Shown piece by piece: positions 44,296-51,529 of a stretch of 64,000 nucleotides of DNA (the first letter of the stretch is position 1; every line of letters starts with the position of its first letter). This DNA comes from an uncultured Bacteroidales bacterium (GTDB taxonomy: Bacteria > Bacteroidota > Bacteroidia > Bacteroidales > UBA11471): assembly GCA_947589325.1 (NCBI GenBank), contig CANQAM010000001.1, positions 62,001-126,000 on the forward strand. The letters run 5' to 3'. Position numbers and translations under genes: made by a program. Below the pieces are notes generated by a model, which made no database searches, was not told the origin of the DNA, and worked only from the letters and a program-made list of their open reading frames with translations.

Positions 44296-44901
44296 ATGTT
44301 TTCAGGAATCGTGGAAGAAGCGGCGACCGTAGTCGCCTTGCGTCGCGAGCAGGGAAACCTGCATCTGACGCTTTCGTGTTTGTTTGCCGGCGAGTTGAAA
44401 ATCGACCAGAGTATTTCGCACAACGGCGTGTGTCTTACGGTGGTGAGCCTCGACGGCGATACCTACACCGTTACCGCCATACAGGAGACGCTCGACCGCA
44501 GCAATCTCGGGCTGTTGCAGGTGGGCGACAAAGTGAATCTCGAACGCAGTATGCTGATGAACGGCCGCCTCGACGGGCACATCGTGCAGGGACACGTCGA
44601 TTGCACGGCGCGCTGCACCCGTGTCGAAGAAGCCGACGGCAGCTGGTATTACACCTTCGCTTACGATTCCACGCCCGAAATGGTGCGGCAGGGATATGTT
44701 ACGGTGGAGAAAGGCTCGGTGGCGGTGAACGGCGTGAGCCTTACCGTCTGCAACTCCCGTCCCGACGGCTTTCAGGTGGCGATTATTCCCTATACCCACG
44801 AGCACACCAATTTCCACCGGATAAAGGAGGGCAGCATCGTCAATCTGGAATTCGACATCATCGGCAAATACATCAGCCGCATGATGACATACGGTAAATA
44901 A
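44296..44901 (+). CDS. ribE: riboflavin synthase alpha chain
   Basis: 201 residues from ATG 44296; the upstream open frame is menA antisense. It converts two 6,7-dimethyl-8-ribityllumazine to riboflavin and 5-amino-ribitylaminouracil. Two lumazine-binding repeats: MFSGIVEEAATVVAL ... SHNGVCLTVVSLDGDTYTVTAIQETL, and LDGHIVQGHVDCTARCTRV ... VAVNGVSLTVCNSRPDGFQVAIIPYT. The C-terminal helix (VNLEFDIIGKYISRMM) mediates trimer formation. A nitroreductase follows after 15 bases. Confidence 0.97.
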   Translation: MFSGIVEEAATVVALRREQGNLHLTLSCLFAGELKIDQSISHNGVCLTVVSLDGDTYTVTAIQETLDRSNLGLLQVGDKVNLERSMLMNGRLDGHIVQGHVDCTARCTRVEEADGSWYYTFAYDSTPEMVRQGYVTVEKGSVAVNGVSLTVCNSRPDGFQVAIIPYTHEHTNFHRIKEGSIVNLEFDIIGKYISRMMTYGK

Positions 44902-44916
44902 TGGAATGACAAGAAT

Positions 44917-45480
44917 ATGAAAAGTTTTCTCGAATTGGCAGCCGGTCGTCAGAGCGACCGGCGGTTCGACCCCGACCGCCGCGTCGAGCCGGAGAAGCTG
45001 GCGCGCATCATCGAGGCGGCGCGTCTGGCGCCGTCGGCGTGCAATTCGCAGCCGTGGCATTTCATCGTGGTCGATGATGCCGACACCAAAAACCGTGTTG
45101 CCGATGCGGTGGCGAGCAAGGTGCTGGGCATGAATCATTTTACCAAACAGGCGCCCGTGCACATTCTCGTCGTGGAGGAGTCGGGCAATTTCACTTCGAC
45201 GGTAGGCGGCTGGGTGAAGCGGAAACATTTTCCCCATCTCGACATCGGCATTGTCGCCGCCCACATCGTTTTGGCTGCCGCCGACGAAGGGCTGGGCTCC
45301 TGTATGCTGGGCTGGTTCGACGAAGCGGCGGTGCGCAAGGTGTTGCATATCCCCTCCGGCAAGCGCGTGCTGCTCGACATTGTCATCGGATATTCTGCCG
45401 ACCCCCTGCGCGAGAAGCAGCGCAAGCCCCTCGAAAAGACGGTGTCGCACAACGACTATGCGACCCCGTTCGGCGAATAA
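44917..45480 (+). CDS. nitroreductase-family FMN protein
   Basis: 187 residues. FMN-dependent oxidoreductases of this fold reduce nitro compounds, quinones or enones with NAD(P)H. Landmarks: RQSDRRFDPDRRVEPEKLARIIEAARLAPSACNSQPWHFIVV (FMN-binding region, residues 11-52), HFTKQAPVHILVVEES, DIGIVAAHIVLAAADEGLGSCMLGWF, and a late IGYSADPLREKQRKPLEK. Pairing with ribE, 15 bases upstream, is plausible since riboflavin supplies its cofactor. The exact substrate is not readable. Confidence 0.92.
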   Translation: MKSFLELAAGRQSDRRFDPDRRVEPEKLARIIEAARLAPSACNSQPWHFIVVDDADTKNRVADAVASKVLGMNHFTKQAPVHILVVEESGNFTSTVGGWVKRKHFPHLDIGIVAAHIVLAAADEGLGSCMLGWFDEAAVRKVLHIPSGKRVLLDIVIGYSADPLREKQRKPLEKTVSHNDYATPFGE

Positions 45481-45492
45481 TGGCGAAAACGC

Positions 45493-45523
45493 TTTGCCGC
45501 CCTCTTTTTTTACATTAAATTTG
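45493..45523 (+). promoter_or_regulatory. consensus promoter of purM
   Basis: TTTG (45493-45496), 19 bases, TAAATTTG (45516-45523); the start codon is 17 bases downstream. Confidence 0.8.
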
Positions 45524-45539
45524 CAGAAAATCTGTTGCT

Positions 45540-46706
45540 ATGAGTGATCAACGTTACAACCTGCGCGGCGTGTCCGCCTCGAAAGAAGACGTACACAACG
45601 CCATAAAAAATATCGACAAGGGCATTTTCCCGAAAGCCTTTTGCAAAATTATCCCCGACATTCTGGGTGGCGACCCCGCATGGTGCAACATCATGCACGC
45701 TGACGGTGCCGGCACGAAATCGTCGCTGGCATACATGTATTGGCGCGAAACGGGCGACCTCTCCGTGTGGAAAGGCATTGCGCAGGACGCACTCATCATG
45801 AACATAGACGACCTGCTCTGCGTCGGCGCCACCGATAACATTTTAGTGTCATCGACTATCGGGCGCAACAAACTGCTGGTGCCCGGCGAGGTCATCTCCG
45901 CCATTATCAACGGCACTGACGAACTGCTTGCCGAGCTGCGCGACATGGGCGTGGGCGTGTATGCCACCGGCGGCGAGACTGCCGACGTGGGCGACCTCGT
46001 GCGCACCATCATCGTCGATAGCACGGTAACCTGCCGCATGAAGCGCAGCGACGTCATCGACAACGCGCATATCCGTCCGGGCGACGTCATCGTAGGCATG
46101 GCATCTTTCGGACAGGCGACCTACGAAAAAAGCTACAACGGCGGTATGGGCAGCAACGGGCTTACTTCGGCACGCCACGACGTTTTTGCAAAATATCTGG
46201 CGGAAAAATACCCCGAAAGTTATGACGCCGCCGTGCCCGACGAGTTGGTATATTCCGGCGCTCTGCACCTCACCGACGCCATCGAGTCGCTCGGCATCGA
46301 CGCCGGCAAGTTGGTGCTTTCACCCACCCGCACGTATGCGCCGGTGGTCAAAAAAATGCTCGACGAAATGCGCCCACGCATACACGGCATGGTGCACTGT
46401 TCGGGCGGCGCGCAGACCAAAGTCATGCACTTCGTCGAAGGTATGGAGGTGGTGAAAAACAATCTCTTTCCCGTGCCCCCCTTGTTCCGCATCATACAGG
46501 AACAGTCGGGAACCGACTGGCAGGAGATGTACAAAGTCTTCAACATGGGGCACCGTATGGAGGTGTACCTCGCCCCCGAAGATGCGCAGACGGTCATCGA
46601 CATCACCCGCTCGTTCGGCATCGATGCGCGCATCGTCGGCTACGTGGCGCCTGCCGAGCGTAACCGTCTGATTATCGAATCGGAATTCGGCCGCTTCGAG
46701 TATTGA
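45540..46706 (+). CDS. purM: phosphoribosylformylglycinamidine cyclo-ligase (AIR synthase)
   Basis: 388 residues, somewhat longer than the E. coli enzyme and typical of Bacteroidota. It closes the imidazole ring in purine synthesis using ATP. Landmarks: HADGAGTKSSLAYMYWRETGD, AQDALIMNIDDLLCVGATDNILVSSTIGRN, GTDELLAELRDMGVGVYATGGETADVGDL, GDVIVGMASFGQATYEKSYNGGMGSNGLTSAR and HCSGGAQTKVMHF. Its stop is four bases before a 23-bp tandem repeat. Confidence 0.92.
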   Translation: MSDQRYNLRGVSASKEDVHNAIKNIDKGIFPKAFCKIIPDILGGDPAWCNIMHADGAGTKSSLAYMYWRETGDLSVWKGIAQDALIMNIDDLLCVGATDNILVSSTIGRNKLLVPGEVISAIINGTDELLAELRDMGVGVYATGGETADVGDLVRTIIVDSTVTCRMKRSDVIDNAHIRPGDVIVGMASFGQATYEKSYNGGMGSNGLTSARHDVFAKYLAEKYPESYDAAVPDELVYSGALHLTDAIESLGIDAGKLVLSPTRTYAPVVKKMLDEMRPRIHGMVHCSGGAQTKVMHFVEGMEVVKNNLFPVPPLFRIIQEQSGTDWQEMYKVFNMGHRMEVYLAPEDAQTVIDITRSFGIDARIVGYVAPAERNRLIIESEFGRFEY

Positions 46707-46710
46707 TTAC

Positions 46711-46799
46711 CGCAAAAACACACAGCGGATTGCCACAAAAACACACAGCGGATTGCCACAAAAACACACAGCGGATTGCCACAAAAACACACAGCGGCG
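46711..46799. repeat. 23-bp tandem repeat, nearly four copies
   Basis: Units at 46711-46733, 46734-46756, 46757-46779 and a partial 46780-46799, each containing ACAAAAACACACAGCGG; the first differs only at one or two bases (CGC for CAC). It fills the gap between purM and the promoter of the third AAA ATPase gene. No spacer sequence separates the units, so it is not a CRISPR array. Confidence 0.93.
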
Positions 46800-46822
46800 T
46801 TGCGCAATATAAAAAATATCAT

Positions 46823-46830
46823 TATTTTTG
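46823..46830 (+). promoter_or_regulatory. probable -7 box of the third AAA ATPase gene
   Basis: TATTTTTG, 18 bases before the ATG and just after the 23-bp tandem repeat. GTTG lies 20 bases upstream, where TTTG is expected. Confidence 0.55.
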
Positions 46831-46848
46831 CCGCGTAAACATTTGCGT

Positions 46849-48159
46849 ATGGAATATTTGCAAAGAATAGCGGACAGGCAATTGGCATTGTTACTGGAAG
46901 CCTTTGGCGCGGTACAAATCAAAGGCCCTAAATGGTGTGGAAAAACTACGACAGCAGAGCGTCATGCCAAAAGCGTGATTAAGTTGCAAGACCCCGACAG
47001 ACGAGCCGGATATCTTGCTACTGCACGTACTAAGCCTTCGATACTTTTGAAAGGCGATACGCCGCGACTGATCGATGAATGGCAGGACGCACCTGTTTTG
47101 TGGGACGCTGTGAGAACGGCCGTTGATGATAGAAAATTGAAAGGTCAATTCATTCTTACGGGGTCTACGGTTATAGAAGAGGGGAAAAACAGTCCGGAAG
47201 TGCAAAAAAGAATGCACTCAGGTACCGGCAGAATTTCGTCGATAACCATGTATCCGATGAGTCTGTACGAATCGTTGGAATCTTCCGGAGAAATATCCCT
47301 GCAAGAGCTTTTCGACCATAAAAAAAACGATATCGACGGTATTGCTTCGAGAATATCGATAGAAAATCTTATACTTGCTGCTTGTCGGGGCGGTTGGCCT
47401 GATTCGTTGGGTGTAAAGAGCGATAAAGCGAAATTGTTAATTGCGGGCGATTACCTGAATGTCGTTTGCGAAGAAGATATATCGCGGATAGATGATGTCC
47501 GGCGAAATGCCGTGCTTGCCCGTCTTATTTTGCGCTCGTATGCGCGCAATCTCTGTACTTTGGCAAAAAAAACGAGTATGTTGGCTGATGTACAAGCCGA
47601 AATGGAATCGGTGTCCATGACGACCTTTGAAGATTACATCAACGCGCTGACACGTCTGTATGTGATTGAAGATATCGATGCATGGTGTCCGGCGATACGC
47701 TCGGCCTCTGCTATCAGAAGCGGAAAGAAAAGATGTTTTATCGACCCGTCCATTGCTGTGGCAGCCATGGGGGCGACGCCGAAAACATTGGAGTTGGATT
47801 TGCGGACATTCGGTTTTGTATTCGAATGTATGTGCATACGCGATTTGAAAGTGTATTCTCAGGCGATAGAGGGCAGGGTTTCCTATTATCACGACAGATA
47901 CGGGCTGGAAGCGGATATCGTTTTGCATCTGAAAGACGGCAGATATGCGTTGATAGAGTGTAAATTGGGTAGTCGGGACATAGATGAGGGTGCAAAACAT
48001 TTGCTCGAAATGCAACAGCTCATCAGAACAAGAAATGAAAATGAACGCCAAGTGCCTCTTAGAGAGCCCGATTTGCTGATAGTGCTTACGGGCGGTGAGT
48101 TTGCTTACACGCGCGACGATGGAGTGAAGGTTATCCCGCTGGCTTGCCTTAAAGATTGA
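46849..48159 (+). CDS. AAA-family ATPase, DUF4143-type, third of three
   Basis: 436 residues from ATG 46849, which follows a -7 box; an in-frame ATG 21 bases upstream overlaps that box. Walker A is IKGPKWCGKTTTAERHA (about residues 24-40), Walker B-like RLIDEWQDAP (about 78-87), sensor QFILTGSTVI. The C-terminal DUF4143 region has YGLEADIVLHLKDGRYALIECKLG, a D...ExK pattern like that of nuclease-fold domains. It sits between a tandem repeat and a terminator with no obvious partner gene. Role unknown. Confidence 0.9.
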   Translation: MEYLQRIADRQLALLLEAFGAVQIKGPKWCGKTTTAERHAKSVIKLQDPDRRAGYLATARTKPSILLKGDTPRLIDEWQDAPVLWDAVRTAVDDRKLKGQFILTGSTVIEEGKNSPEVQKRMHSGTGRISSITMYPMSLYESLESSGEISLQELFDHKKNDIDGIASRISIENLILAACRGGWPDSLGVKSDKAKLLIAGDYLNVVCEEDISRIDDVRRNAVLARLILRSYARNLCTLAKKTSMLADVQAEMESVSMTTFEDYINALTRLYVIEDIDAWCPAIRSASAIRSGKKRCFIDPSIAVAAMGATPKTLELDLRTFGFVFECMCIRDLKVYSQAIEGRVSYYHDRYGLEADIVLHLKDGRYALIECKLGSRDIDEGAKHLLEMQQLIRTRNENERQVPLREPDLLIVLTGGEFAYTRDDGVKVIPLACLKD

Positions 48160-48186
48160 AATCGACCCGTTTATGGGCAGGGGAAT

Positions 48187-48219
48187 AAAAAAGTCCGACC
48201 TCCGGTCGGACTTTTTGTT
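48187..48219. terminator. bidirectional terminator between convergent genes
   Basis: Arms AAAAAAGTCCGACC (48187-48200) and GGTCGGACTTTTT (48204-48216). It serves the third ATPase on the plus strand and the GH105 hydrolase on the minus strand. Confidence 0.92.
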
Positions 48220-48274
48220 TTCGAGCTGTCAGACACAATATTCGACAAAAGTACTTATTGTCGTGTAAATAATT

Positions 48275-49696
48275 TTATTTCACAAAAATTTTCTTCACAT
48301 CGATACTTCCGTCGGAGTAAAGCGTCTTCACGATATTTATGCCCTGTACAGGCTCAGGCAGCACGATGCCGCTTGCCGAGTAGATTTCGGTGCCGACGAT
48401 TTGTTTTTCGGCATTGAGGCTGCCGGTCGAACTCTCTTCGCTGTCTCCGCTGTCGCCCGAGCTCTCTCCGCTGTCATTGGTTTCTATATCCACGTCGCCG
48501 AGCTGGTACACTTCGGCTGCTGCCAGCAGGAAACAGCCCACACCGAAATCTTCGAAGTCGGGCTTGGTGGTATATACGATAGGCTGCGCATCTTCGGGTT
48601 TGGAGCCGGTACCTTGTACGTAATGCAGGGCTCCGTTTTCGTCTACGGCTCTGAGGCATAGAGCCGTCCAGCCGCTTCGTATGTGCGGCATATAGGTGGC
48701 GCTGTCGAGCAGACCCGTGTGCACGCCGTATGCCATGCCTGCCACGAAAAGCGCCGTGCCCGATGTTTCCGGTCCTTCCGATTCGGGCGAGCCGTAGTTG
48801 GTCGGGGCGGCGAGGCTCACGCTCCAAAAGCCGTCTTCCCGTTGGCATTCGGCAAGCGCCTTCGACATAGTGGTGAAATCGTCGATGTATTGCTGCCGGT
48901 GGCAAAGCGTGTCGGGAGCATAGTAGAGCACCCGTGCCAGAGCCGTATATACCCACCCGTTTCCGCGCGACCAGTAGCAAGGTTTGTCCTTTTCCACTTT
49001 GTCGGTGTAGGGCGGGTCTGCGTTGTAGTCGCGGTACCATAGTCCGTCTTGCTCGTTGAACAGCGGCGAGCCGCCGCCTTTCTTCGAACCGCCCTGTTTG
49101 TCGCGCGTGTACATATACATATTGTACATATATTCGAAGTAGCGTTCGTCTTGTTCGATGACACCGAGCTGCGCGTAGATGGGCATGGCCATGTGTATGG
49201 CATCCACCCACCACCAGTCATTTATTTTGCGCTTATACATCAGCGTGTCGATATGGTTTTTGATGTGCGTTTTGCGTATGGTGTCGGTCGGTTCGAGCAT
49301 ATACATGTCGAGATACGCCATGCCGCAGCAGTGGAAGTCGGCATTGGTCGGAGCCGAAGTATCGTTGGAAATCCATTTGTGAAAGTCGCCCCATTCCCGT
49401 GTGTATTCATACCAAGCCTCTACCGGCCTTTGGCGGTACATCGCCATCAGTCCTTCATAATAAACGCCCCGCATCCAGACGCGGCTGTTGCGTTTTTTCT
49501 CACCCACGAATGATTCTGCGGTCGGGTCGGGGCAGATGATATGCATGAAGTAGTCGTTTACGAGCGATGCGTAATAAAAAACGGAGTCGCGCGTGATGAT
49601 GCGGGGATAACAGTCCTCGTCCGATACGGAGCTTTCCTGTGCATATCCTGCGGTGCAGAAAAGTGCCATGACCGACCATAAGAGTATTTTCTTCAT
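48275..49696 (-). CDS. GH88/GH105-family unsaturated glucuronyl or rhamnogalacturonyl hydrolase
   Basis: 473 residues with a signal peptide (MKKILLWSVMALFCTAGYAQ). It removes unsaturated uronic acid from the ends of oligosaccharides made by pectin or glycosaminoglycan lyases. The (alpha/alpha)6 barrel occupies about residues 60-410. Family signs are NDWWWVDAIHMAMPIYAQLG (likely acid Asp), CYWSRGNGWVYTALARVL, and PETSGTALFVAGMAYG. A Ser/Asp/Glu-rich linker (GESSGDSGDSEESSTG) leads to a short beta-rich end resembling a sorting domain. No SusC/D gene is adjacent, so it may work with enzymes elsewhere. Confidence 0.9.
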   Translation of the reverse strand: MKKILLWSVMALFCTAGYAQESSVSDEDCYPRIITRDSVFYYASLVNDYFMHIICPDPTAESFVGEKKRNSRVWMRGVYYEGLMAMYRQRPVEAWYEYTREWGDFHKWISNDTSAPTNADFHCCGMAYLDMYMLEPTDTIRKTHIKNHIDTLMYKRKINDWWWVDAIHMAMPIYAQLGVIEQDERYFEYMYNMYMYTRDKQGGSKKGGGSPLFNEQDGLWYRDYNADPPYTDKVEKDKPCYWSRGNGWVYTALARVLYYAPDTLCHRQQYIDDFTTMSKALAECQREDGFWSVSLAAPTNYGSPESEGPETSGTALFVAGMAYGVHTGLLDSATYMPHIRSGWTALCLRAVDENGALHYVQGTGSKPEDAQPIVYTTKPDFEDFGVGCFLLAAAEVYQLGDVDIETNDSGESSGDSGDSEESSTGSLNAEKQIVGTEIYSASGIVLPEPVQGINIVKTLYSDGSIDVKKIFVK

Positions 49697-49833
49697 GCGT
49701 TGTAATCTGGAAAGCGAGTAAAGATAAAAATTATTTTTCGAAATGACAGTGTTTTTTTATGAAGAAAATAAAAATGAAAAGTATTTTTTCACATTTCGTC
49801 CGGGCAGCCGGCGAAAAAGTTTCGGCATAAAAA

Positions 49834-49865
49834 ATCCGGACTTCATATAAAAATGAAGTCCGGAT
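49834..49865 (-). terminator. terminator of the DUF3332 lipoprotein gene
   Basis: Arms ATCCGGACTTCAT (49834-49846) and its complement (49853-49865); the A-run on the left is a U-run on the minus strand. It ends the gene 21 bases after its stop codon. Confidence 0.9.
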
Positions 49866-49886
49866 AATGATAAAAATCGGTGAATA

Positions 49887-50420
49887 TTATTTGCTTGCCA
49901 TGAAGCCGGCAGCGCCGATCATCGATTTGTAAGCCAAAAGACCGGCTTGCGATTTTTCGACCGTTACCATTTGACCTTCGCCGGCATATACGCCGATGTG
50001 TTCGTCATCGATGAAGGTGAGGAACGTGATACCGTTTACAGCCCACGAATTTTCGTCGCTGTTGTAGGTAAATTCAACGGTTTCGTTGGTAACCGTATCG
50101 GTGATTTTGTAACCGTTTTCGTTGGATTCTACGAGGTAGTCGCTGTTTTCGCCCTCGATGTGTTTTACATTGTCGGCCAAGGGGTTGTTTCCCGACCAAA
50201 ATTCGATGGAATTGATAACCAAACCGTCGGCAATCAACGAAATTTCATAAACGGGGAGGATAAGGAATGCAAAAAATACCACCTCGTTCACCCATTTGGA
50301 ACCTATATTGTTGTTCCAATCGAAAATTTTGTTCGTCAGACCGAACGATCCGATACAGGAGGAGAATGTCAGACTTCCTGCCATCAGTATGGCCACAGCC
50401 ACAGTTAATTTCTTTTTCAT
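49887..50420 (-). CDS. DUF3332-like lipoprotein
   Basis: 177 residues from ATG 50420; an upstream in-frame ATG precedes the promoter region and is not used. Lipoprotein signal MKKKLTVAVAILMAGSLTFSSC, Cys 22. The mature start IGSFGLTNKIFDWNNNIGSKWVNEVVFFAFLILPVYEISLIAD matches, from memory, DUF3332 proteins, with one hydrophobic segment (residues about 44-60) that could be a membrane helix. Function unknown. It is a single gene with its own promoter and terminator. Confidence 0.82.
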   Translation of the reverse strand: MKKKLTVAVAILMAGSLTFSSCIGSFGLTNKIFDWNNNIGSKWVNEVVFFAFLILPVYEISLIADGLVINSIEFWSGNNPLADNVKHIEGENSDYLVESNENGYKITDTVTNETVEFTYNSDENSWAVNGITFLTFIDDEHIGVYAGEGQMVTVEKSQAGLLAYKSMIGAAGFMASK

Positions 50421-50453
50421 AATACAAAAATTTTTGGTTATGTTATTTGTGCG

Positions 50454-50484
50454 CAAAAATAAAAATAAGATTTATAAGGAGAAA
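50454..50484 (-). promoter_or_regulatory. promoter of the DUF3332 lipoprotein gene
   Basis: On the minus strand: TTTC (50484-50481, one mismatch to TTTG), 19 bases, TATTTTTG (50461-50454), 33 bases before the ATG. Confidence 0.6.
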
Positions 50485-50513
50485 CTCTTTTGGCTCTTTT
50501 TTTGATAAAAAAA

Positions 50514-51407
50514 TTAATTTTTCTGTTCGTTCGGAATAATTCCGCGCTGTCTAAGCCATTTCCACATAAGCGATTGCCACGAATCGTAATAGGCAAATGC
50601 GGGACGGCAGCCCCACCCGTGTCCGCCGGTGGCGAAGATGTGCATCGATGCCGGCACGCCGGCTTCTTTCATGGCGGCATACATCTGCACGCTGTTGGCG
50701 GGAGGCACCGACTTGTCATCGTCGCTCAGCAGGAAAAGAGCGGGCGGCGTGTCGGCGGTAACGTGCAGTTCGTTGGAATATAAGTCTATCAGGGCGGCAT
50801 TGTCTTTCTCCGCACCCAACAGGTTGTCGCGCGAGCCCTTGTGCGTAAACTCCTTCATCGTTACGACCGGATAAAACAGCAGCATGAAGTCGGGACGGCT
50901 CTCCGGCGTATAGTGCGTCCCGAGCGTCGAGGCCAGATGCCCGCCTGCCGAGAATCCCGCAATGCCCACTTTGTCGGGGGCGATGCCCCATTCGGCGGCA
51001 CGGGCGCGGACGATGCGCACGGCTTCGGCGGCATCGGCGAGCGGTATGGCATGGTGTCCGTTCGGAAGCCGGTATTTGAGTATGATGCCCGCCACTCCCT
51101 TTTTCTGCAACATTTCGGCAAACTGTATGCCTTCGTGCTGCATGGCTTGTCGGGCATAGGCTCCGCCCGGACAGATGATGACGGCCGCGCCTGTATTCAC
51201 CGCTTTTTCGGGAAGGTAAACATACAACTCGGCGGTGCGGGCATTGAGGTAATGTCCGCTCTCCGTCAATTTTTCTTCGGCACACAGGCCGTTGTCTTCG
51301 GCTGCGCCGTCGGGCCATACGGCTACGGTGAACGGCTTTTGTGCACCGGCTGCCGTGCTAATCGACAAGGCAGTCAATAGACCCAACATTTGTTTTCGGT
51401 TTATCAT
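50514..51407 (-). CDS. secreted alpha/beta hydrolase, carbohydrate-esterase type
   Basis: 297 residues from ATG 51407. A signal peptide ends near AGAQ (residue 22). The nucleophile Ser is in VGIAGFSAGGHLAST (GxSxG), an oxyanion-forming region is IICPGGAYARQAMQHEG, and the Asp and His lie near LSDDDKSVPPANS and ATGGHGWGCRP. This architecture fits acetyl- or xylan-esterases and related enzymes seen in Bacteroidota. It would remove ester groups from glycans at the periplasm or surface. Substrate is inferred from family only. It diverges from the GH13 gene at 51530. Confidence 0.9.
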   Translation of the reverse strand: MINRKQMLGLLTALSISTAAGAQKPFTVAVWPDGAAEDNGLCAEEKLTESGHYLNARTAELYVYLPEKAVNTGAAVIICPGGAYARQAMQHEGIQFAEMLQKKGVAGIILKYRLPNGHHAIPLADAAEAVRIVRARAAEWGIAPDKVGIAGFSAGGHLASTLGTHYTPESRPDFMLLFYPVVTMKEFTHKGSRDNLLGAEKDNAALIDLYSNELHVTADTPPALFLLSDDDKSVPPANSVQMYAAMKEAGVPASMHIFATGGHGWGCRPAFAYYDSWQSLMWKWLRQRGIIPNEQKN

Positions 51408-51529
51408 CTTTTTCGTTTTTAGAGTTCGGTACGTATTGAAAAAATCGGTAATTTTGTGCGTTTTTTTCAACGAGGCGAATATACGCTTTTTTTTGAAAAA
51501 TCTCAAATATCTGTTCGAGAATACGTTGC

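Noticed and set aside
46711..46799. Possible CRISPR array
   Set aside because: The 23-bp units are directly adjacent with no unique spacers, and no cas genes are in the window.
46640..46922. Minus-strand open frames through the tandem repeat (Cys/Phe-rich)
   Set aside because: They arise from the repeat period not being a multiple of three and overlap purM and its neighbour; no start signal or family similarity is seen.
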